Assembly: GCA_015501595.1 (NCBI GenBank)
Contig: JADNRX010000177.1
Span: 1-64,000, forward strand
Direction of reading: 5' to 3'
Source of the DNA: Hymenopellis radicata
Taxonomy: Eukaryota > Basidiomycota > Agaricomycetes > Agaricales > Physalacriaceae
Length of the DNA stretch: 64,000 nt
The notes under the pieces: generated by a model
What the model saw: the letters and a program-made list of their open reading frames with translations, nothing else
The model's database searches: none
What the model was told of the DNA's origin: nothing
Position numbers and translations under genes: made by a program
Shown here: piece after piece, positions 57,164 to 64,000 of the stretch
Layout of the letters: every line of letters starts with the position of its first letter
Numbering within the stretch: position 1 is the first letter of the stretch

Positions 57164-60100
57164 TAGGGCTTGGTTAGTAAGGGGATGTTTGTAAACAACG
57201 TTTAAAACAGCCTGTTTTAAACAATATAAACCGACCAAGTGCTGAACCCCCCTTGTTTTTAAGGTTTTTAATTATGTAATACTTTCCTACTCACGCGTCA
57301 CGGTGATCGACTTTTTTTTCCTTCCGACAACGCTGAGCCTTGCACAACGCGCCTTCTGTTTCGACTGCAGTGGAATCAGTGTACACGGCCTACCCCGCGT
57401 CGACCAGGTACTAGCCAGATATAAATCTTTACGTGCTGATCTAAAGTTTCTCCATTAGGCGGATGACCGCGTATTACAGCGATGAGCTCAAGAAGCTCGA
57501 CCGCTGTCTCAAAGCACTCCCACAATCAATTCCTGCCAACGACGCCTATCAGTTCATGGACTATGAGCCGAATCAGGAGGATATAGACGATTACGGCTCG
57601 GCCCAAGGCGTGGTTAACAAGCACCTGGAACCCCAATTCGGCGACCGTGATCACGGACCCATTAAGTTTAAAGGGCGTGGGCCCGCCCTGGAGGCTGTCG
57701 TTCCAATTCTCAGGCGTTACCTCACTGGGAAATCCGGCGAGAATCTACTTCTCATCAAATGGGTTGACGATTTGACGGCAGCGGCCATACTTGCCATCGA
57801 GAAAGATGGCGGCACGGTTCGTCTACCTATTGAACTTATCCAGTCTATAGAAAGTAACGTCCACTCAGGTACCCAGAGAAACTGCTACGACGGCGGCGAA
57901 GCGTCTGTTTGACGATGCGACGACCACCCGGGACAGGAACAAACGCCACAAGGCTACAAAAGCAACTGCAGCAGATGCCCGTCGTGCAGCCAAAAGGTGA
58001 CGGAGCAAGGAGATGTACGTGAATTCTCATGAATCTGAATTCGCTTTAACGTATTGGTAGGTTGGCGTTCCCCTTGAGAACTTGACTGACGATGAGGAGA
58101 TCTTGCCGAGCGACGAAGCTCCTCGCAAGACGGGAAGGAAGCCAAGCGAGTTGTTGAATAGTTGCACCATTCGATGTCGCGTTCGGAAAGATGGAACACG
58201 ACGTTGGCGGTGCTCCGGTGATGGCTGTCGAACAAACTGGGCAGATCCGCGTATGTCGTCGCGTGTTCTCTCGCATGCTTCTCTATGCAAGTTTCATACT
58301 GCGACTGTGCGACAAGCCGCGTTGCAAGCAAGTAGTGAGAAGTCATTGGGTGCACAGGTTAAGGCAGATGATATTCCTCCCCCGACTGAAAAACGCGATT
58401 TCTTTGCTGGATTTAGAGCTGCCGGTGCCGTCAAGGAGAAGACGGAGCTGCAGAAGTTCCAGACACGCGCAAATCTCTACACGCTTCAGCTGATCTGTGA
58501 CGCGTGCCTTCCGGTGGCAGTCGTGGACAACCCCATGTTCCGTCAACTCGTAAATCATCTTAATTCCAGCAATGGCATCTTCGTCGCTCTACCTTTTCCA
58601 ACAACTACATCCCCCACGAGGCTGCTCACGTTACTATTCTGGCGTTTGACTACCTTGGCACGCAGTTTTTCCTTTCCATCACTTACGACGGTGGCAGTCT
58701 CCGAAAGCCACAATCTGTTTACACCGTCCACGTCACGGTTACGACACCATATGGGCGGGAGGCATACTTCGTACATGGTGATGAGGCTTCAGGTGTTTCG
58801 CACACAGGAGAGCATATTCGCGATGTGCTTCTAAAGGTTAGATTGTCGTACATCTTTGTTCATTCACAGCTTACCTATGGCTTGCAGATCATCTATCGCA
58901 TTGGCCCAGAACGGTTTGGATCAATTGGTTCAGATAGCACGGGAAACACAAGCTCGGCACGGGAATATATCAACAGCGAGATCCCCACCATCATCGTTCT
59001 CCCGACCATGCCATCACTTGTCGAACACTATCAAAGATATCTGTAAGCTTGAATACTTCCAAGAGGTAAGCTTCGAGACCTACACTGTTGGTTCCTATCT
59101 CACAACAGCTCCGACAGCAATTGTACGAATGAAGGGTACGATCAGGTACTTTTCGAAATCAAACTACGGGTCGACACATATGAGAGCACTTCGGGTGACT
59201 CTCGAGATCAATAAGGGACTTGAGAAAGTTGGGAAGACACGATTCGGCACGATCTACTGGGCCGGTTACGCGCTTCAGCGCTGCCTTCCTGCCATTACCG
59301 AGTTATTGAACTCGAATGTTATTCTGACTGATACCGACTCGGTAAGTATCAATTTTGTTATGTCGTCTCATACTTAAACTCTTCCAGCCGTTAGCATTCC
59401 TCAAGAACCTTCCACTTTCGCAGGCGTTTAATTTACGACTGACTCAGCTCGTCTGCGTTCTAGAGCCCATTGCACGGGCAATCAAGTGTCTCGAAGGACT
59501 TGATACAACAGTCGGTGATGTGTGGAAGTTCTATGTCGCGATTACTGCTGTCATTCGGATCTTTTCGTAAACAACGCCCAGGGATATCCTCCAGAGCTGC
59601 AGGAGGCAATTCGCAAAATCATCAACAGCCGCTATAAGGAGATGATCGGTGGCGAGAGGGGTGTTGTCTACTTAGCTGGCTTTTATCTTGATCCCGGTAT
59701 GTGCTGTCATACTATAGCTTCCGCCTCTCATTTTGTATCTAGAACAACTCAGCAGTCCTATTCTACGTAAATCGCAGGCAAACGTTCTTGAGCGTGGCAT
59801 TGTCCGGCTCCGTGGACCTCCATCAGACCGAACTGATCAAGATCTTCGCGACGCCATGCCTACCTATGCAAAGGTCGGGCTTTTTCTTATTCAGACTCTC
59901 TATCATGAGATGAACAGTCGCGGGCGTGACATTCCGGCATGCAGTCAGTACGAGACTAGCACTGCAGCCGTAGCCGCATTGAAAAGCCAGTTCGAAGCTT
60001 ATACACGTCAACACGCGCCTTTTAGTGCTCGTGTTCATGCGCGAACTCCACTGGAGTACTGGCGTACGATGTCAGAGAGCCTCATGCTGATGTTCTTGCA

Positions 60101-60947
60101 GTGAGTTCGTTTCGCCGCATTTCACTTGCTTGCTGACACAGATGCTAGTTTATTGCGATTAAAATATTTTCTCTGCTGCCAAATTCAATGCCGGAAGAAC
60201 GTACTGTGTCATCCTTCACTCGGATGAACACCGTCGATCGTGCCTCTCAGAAAGCTGAAAGTGTTGTGGGGATGACCAAAATCCGCCAGCACAATCGACG
60301 CGTTGACCGAATGAGCAAACAGGTAAGATCATATCATTGTATTCATCAAAGTCTAGCACTAACTTGCCTTTAGACGTCGCTCCCATCACCGCCAACACTG
60401 AACTGGCGCAGTGTGGGGACGCTCTTTGCATCAGCAAAGTCCGCCAAGGATGCGCCCGAGACTCCACCATCAAACTCGACAGCGCCCATTCCCGCGCGGC
60501 CAGAAGAGACCGATGATCAACCTCTCCCGAAAGGTGACCCGCCCAACCTCACTATCGATGCACAGGAGGGACTCGATGCCCTTGATGGCAATATGGATGA
60601 GGAGGACAATCCGTGCCCCGTTGTCAGCGACAACACGAAGAGTTTTGACATCGAGGGCTCCGACAATGGCGGGGAAGGTATTGATTTGAGTCTTCCATAC
60701 TTCCGTGACCTTCTCAGTGAGGCTCCCATTGTGCCTCAGGGTGGCTCTGCCACCTCTGGAGCAGCTAAGACGACGGCGGCAAAGGCATTCGCGGTGGTCG
60801 AGGACATAATGGATTTGGAATTTTGAAGTCACGTGGCGCCTCGGGTACCTCGGCTGAGAGTTTAAAACCTGGTTAGAAACACCTGTGTCGCGAGAAAAAA
60901 ATTATAAACCGTTTGCAATCCTCAGATTTATTATAAACCAAGCCCTA
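57164..60947 (+). mobile_element. hAT DNA transposon, about 3.8 kb
   Basis: The left end TAGGGCTTGG and right end CCAAGCCCTA are inverse. Left internal sequence has TTTGTAAACAACGTTTAAAAC and the right has ATTATAAACCGTTTGC, forming the subterminal palindromes seen also in the MITE at 21575-22085. The target in the PP2C-like gene is duplicated: TTGCGCGT plus CGA before the left end and TTGCGCGA after the right end, i.e. an 8-bp duplication with one change and three extra bases at one terminus. It encodes a hAT transposase. Confidence 0.85.
57463..60826 (+). CDS. hAT-family transposase
   Basis: Cut-and-paste transposase of the element. Parts in order: an N-terminal region with MTAYYSDELKKLDRCLKALP and KGRGPALEAVVPILRRYL; a BED-like zinc-finger region CRVRKDGTRRWRCSGDGC with downstream H and C; the RNase H-like core with SITYDGGSLRKPQSVYTVHV, ASGVSHTGEHIRDVLLK, GSDSTGNTSSARE, CHHLSNTIKDICKLEYFQ and KTRFGTIYWAGYALQRCLP; and the C-terminal hAT dimerisation block YLAGFYLDP and MPEERTVSSFTRMNTVDRAS. 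The acidic tail ends at 60826. Exons are joined by several introns. Near 58999-59010 the frame slips by two within short C runs (between PTIIVLP and PCHHL). It may be active if that slip is a base-call error. Exact splicing is not settled. Confidence 0.8.
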
Positions 60948-61240
60948 TTGCGCGACCGACTGTTGAGGACGAGCGCCAACTCCTCGCGCTTCATCCTGAT
61001 GAAGACAACCTCTTGGGCAAGAATGGGTGGCTCTGGGGTTGTTCTCCGCTTCGCGTCTTCGGGCACGCACCATGGAAGTGGACGAAAGACGTACGCCAAA
61101 TGATTGGCTTCACGGATCTTGCACACGATGCGGTGACGCCCCCGTACGTGACAGCCTATTACGGCGACTGTGCGAATAGAGAATGGCGATATTCTGATAA
61201 TGGCGTCGCGTGGCGTCTTTCCCGCTTCGTTCTCTCCTGA

Positions 61241-62285
61241 GGCTACCGTTAAACTTGTTCAAGATCATCTACATCTAGGCGCGCTGTCAGTGTGTCGCCA
61301 AGGTGCTAGGCTCTCGGATGGATAGCAAAAGAAGGCGACAGTTGGGCGCTTACTGACAAGTGGTGTCAGGAGAGGCATTGTCTTTGGGCTCGTGTTGTTT
61401 AAGCGTAGTTCAAGGCTCGTAGTTCGTATGCATTTGACTCTCCAGAAACTCACCTTCCTTTTTCTTCTAGGCTCGAGTTCTTAGAATTTGTCGTTTGATA
61501 CCAGTTATATTCGAATTGTCAAATTCGTCCTCTTACTTTGTGGCTGTGGCTTGAAGCCGTCTGTGGGCGACTTCTTGATACAAACTCCAAAATTGATCGA
61601 CCTTTCTGTCATCACGACGTCGTTCGCCATTAACATTGATTAGACCCCGAACACCACAGCAGTTCACTATGAGGGTAGTGGCTTCATGTGCGTTTTCCTG
61701 GAACAATAAGTACGCGAAAGGCGGGTCAGCTCAGAGCTGTAGCTTGGATCATCTGGTATGGCCCGAACATCAGACTTTCTACAACGATGTGGGTCCGTCT
61801 GAGGTGCCCCCGTCCTACTGCCTGATTGCAAGTTGATATTGGAAACGGAGCGAGAGGATGAGCATGCGTCGCGAAAACTACTTATGTGGGGAAATGACCA
61901 TGGGAGCCAGGGAGGACAGTCTTCCATGCAGCGGGCCAACCATACGCGTTCCCATACTACGACTTCCCAATTGTGCGAACGCGCCTTCATCCATGCTTCA
62001 TATTCCCCTCCCTCGTTCCCTGCATGAATATCGGGTCACTCAGTTTCCTAACGATGAGTGGTATGATTGAATAAACAGCATTACAGAGTAGAAAGGCAAT
62101 CAAGAGCGCGAAGTAACATACACTGAGCCCTGCACGAAGGGCAGGATGGAGAGAGTGGAAAGAGAATGAAGACTTGAAATGTTCAGAAGCTAGGCTGACC
62201 GTACTCCAACAAGAATACATAATATCAAGAACGCGTAGTTGACAACACGAGAAATGGAAAATTAAAATGCCAGTGAATTGAACCC
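61241..62285. other. Intergenic, about 1 kb, no gene seen
   Basis: Short unlinked open frames on both strands only. Confidence 0.4.
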
Positions 62286-63908
62286 TCAGCAATCGACCTC
62301 GCCACAGTCGAGCCTCCAGGAAGAAGCATTTGCATCTCTTATGTCTAGCACCAATCCCTTCTCGACAAGGCCTCTCAGCGTCGTCATCGCTTGATTGCCC
62401 ACGAAACTCGCCGGATGAATAGATAGCGTCTTGAATACTCCCTTCCTCCAAAGCGCCGAGAAAGTGTTACCCGCTAAACTAACACCGTCCGTATGCGACA
62501 TGGTAACGGATCCTCCACCAGTGAATGTCAGGCTGTGGATCGGCAACTCCATGAAAGCATCCTTTGCCCGGGAGAAGACCAGCTCCAAATCTACGTCTGC
62601 CTGTACGTGCAACGCGAAATACCGCACCGAGGATGCATATACAAGGAATGTCCCCAGTGCTTGAGAGTCCCCGTGCGGTCCAAATCTCGGAACCGAAAGT
62701 GAGAGATTGAGAATGGATGGACAACTGCCGCCTCGAAGAGCATTCAACGGTGATAAAAGTCCCACGTCGAGTGTGAGGGAAGTAAGATTGGGGAGGTGTA
62801 CGGCTTTCAGGAAGGACGTCATGCACAAAACAGGAGTACTGGGGTGGTAAGGTCCATCATGTAATGTTAGAGTACACAAATTAGGCAGGATGGCGACATC
62901 TAAGGTAGGTGGAGGCATGAACAATGAGGAGCGCGCCAGGGTTATATCGGCGACTCCGAACGAGCTCATCCGTACGAGAATCCGTGGGCTTCCGCGATGG
63001 AAAGGGCATGTTGACTTCCCTGATGAGTGAACTTCTGTATTCGATGCCATCCCAAATGGAAGAAGGGTGTTACGTTGTGGACCATCTCGAGACTGTATAA
63101 GCGATGTGCTTCCGAAAAAGTGTCAATCGGCAGCTCCAGCGTTGACAACGGCGGGGGTTCGTGAATGTCCAGCTGCAAGGTGCGTAATCCACCGAATGCA
63201 TGCTTCATTTCCGAGAGCAACCTGAAATCGCTCATCTTGAGGGACAGAGTAGCATGTTGCCAGCGGAGCAACTATGAAGGATAGTCGGCATGGCTGGGAA
63301 TGGATGGGTTTACGGCTATGGAGCGCGATCGACAGAGGGAGACCTCTGGTACGTGCCATTACCTCGAGAAGGAGAAGCGATAATTTCAACACTGTCACGG
63401 GCTTGTCGAATGAAAGGACCACACTAGTCCAACACTGCGGAGCATTCCAGATGACATACCGCCACCGGTGACATACTTGCGCGCATACCCACGATGGATG
63501 TCGCATGGATAAGGAGTCTATAATGTCCGGGGATGCCAGCGCTTCAAGCGACGGGCTCTGGAGGTCTTCCATTGCGAGCTGGCATATGTGCTGAATGATT
63601 TCGGGGGGAAGACTGCGGACTGGGTGGAGGACCATATCGAGGACCTCGAGTTCTTTTGAAAGCTGAGATGCATCCTCTGTCATGACGGCGAGCTGGGCCT
63701 TCATGGCCTCCATCGTATCATTTAAGGATGCAAGACGGACGCGGCTCTTTTCGCGGCACGCAGCGAGAGTAGTACGCTCGTCGTCAGTTGGCGCTAGGTT
63801 GCCACCAAGTAAGTGGCGTATGAGAGGGGAGTGGGTGATCGATTGGCTATCAAACGTGGAAGAGGAGGAATTGGATTCCATAAGAGTGATACAGGCAGGT
63901 GAAGACAC
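62286..63908 (-). CDS. F-box protein of the mushroom type (coiled-coil leader, F-box, helical/LRR-like repeats)
   Basis: F-box proteins recruit substrates to SCF ubiquitin ligases. The start at 63908 (or MESNSSSS at 63881) leads to DDERTTLAACREKSRVRLAS and a short coiled coil (MEAMKAQLAVMTEDASQLSK). The F-box is VRSLPPEIIQHICQLAM. The usual WVCAQVCHRWRYVIWNAPQC and TSVVLSFDKPV follow, then repeats such as RLLSEMKHAFGGLRTLQLDI, LPNLCTLTLHDGPYHPST and AVHLPNLTSLTLDVGLLSPL, and the C-terminus SWRLDCGEVDC with the stop at 62286. Frame changes near 63275 (before LLRWQHATLSLKM) and near 62970 (before MSSFGVADIT) mean an intron, a base error or decay. The substrate is unknown. Confidence 0.8.
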
Positions 63909-64000
63909 TATTTGAGCAGATCGTTAAAATCGTGTCCGCCAGAAAGAGGAAGCCTTACAGCTTGATTATTTAAAAAATCGGTGTGATCAAGATATTCCTT
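63909..64000. other. 5' flank of the F-box gene at the window edge
   Basis: AT-rich (ATTATTTAAAAAATC near 63965), likely promoter. Too short to say more. Confidence 0.3.

Larger units (their letters stand above)
56850..61240 (+). pseudogene. PP2C-like copy B, interrupted by a hAT transposon
   Basis: The left half (about 56900-57163) reads RFAGISEAIRLARRWGCTPN, CSAIVLIYDHVTRLVYVANS, GSDTGVILARPRD and YDVEVLAR, aligning with the middle of copy A. The hAT element starts right there. On its far side (60948-61240) the same gene resumes: RPTVEDERQLLALHPDEDNL, GWLWGCSPLRVFGHAPWKWT, KDVRQMIG, AVTPPYVTAYY. Joining the two sides across the element restores one frame. An N-terminal part like that of copy A is absent, so this was probably a partial tandem copy even before the insertion. 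Confidence 0.8.

Overview
The window looks like nuclear DNA of a filamentous basidiomycete of the mushroom class (Agaricomycetes). The genes are cut by many very short GT-AG introns (about 46-60 nt). The families are typical of that group: DUF6534 membrane proteins, an F-box protein with a coiled-coil leader, an EthD-domain protein and a Rom2-type RhoGEF. The two tRNA genes appear to carry introns. I found no bacterial operons, CRISPR arrays or organellar signatures. All names rest on reading motifs and recalled family knowledge; no database search was run.

Layout. 0-7 kb: the 3' end of an unknown gene, then a long RhoGEF (DEP, two DH domains, PH, CNH) for the cell-wall integrity pathway. 7-20.5 kb: a block of candidate secondary-metabolism genes. 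It holds two intact, divergently transcribed, membrane-anchored FAD monooxygenase paralogues, a decayed third copy, a UbiA-type prenyltransferase/cyclase and a salicylate-hydroxylase-like FAD monooxygenase, with a DUF6534 membrane protein between the two paralogues. 21-24.6 kb: a rearranged patch with a segmental duplication, a 511-bp hAT-like MITE, a 51-bp fold-back insertion and a coiled-coil gene. 25-34.4 kb: a basic hypothetical protein, an EthD protein, a Dal5-like MFS transporter, a protein kinase and a second DUF6534 protein. 36.8-47.7 kb: a GPI-type chitin deacetylase, two tandem paralogues of unknown function, three tandem single-pass membrane proteins, tRNA-Ala, and one member of an unnamed membrane family. 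49.6-54.9 kb: a metallo-beta-lactamase-fold hydrolase, a hypothetical gene, tRNA-Asn and the second member of the unnamed family. 55-61.3 kb: two tandem PP2C-like genes, the second split by a 3.8-kb hAT transposon. 62.3-63.9 kb: an F-box protein.

Several otherwise well-conserved genes (RhoGEF, kinase, chitin deacetylase, the third monooxygenase, the basic hypothetical, the hAT transposase) show single-base frame breaks, some of them at G or C runs. Other genes are clean over 1-2 kb (MFS, UbiA, EthD, both paired FAD monooxygenases). This pattern fits homopolymer sequencing error at least as well as gene decay, so pseudogene calls here need read support.

Most interesting points: the oxygenase/prenyltransferase block; the hAT transposon together with a matching MITE; the 51-bp fold-back insertion with a clean target duplication and an empty site elsewhere in the window; the degenerate PP2C-like pair; and the unnamed membrane family with two copies in the window.
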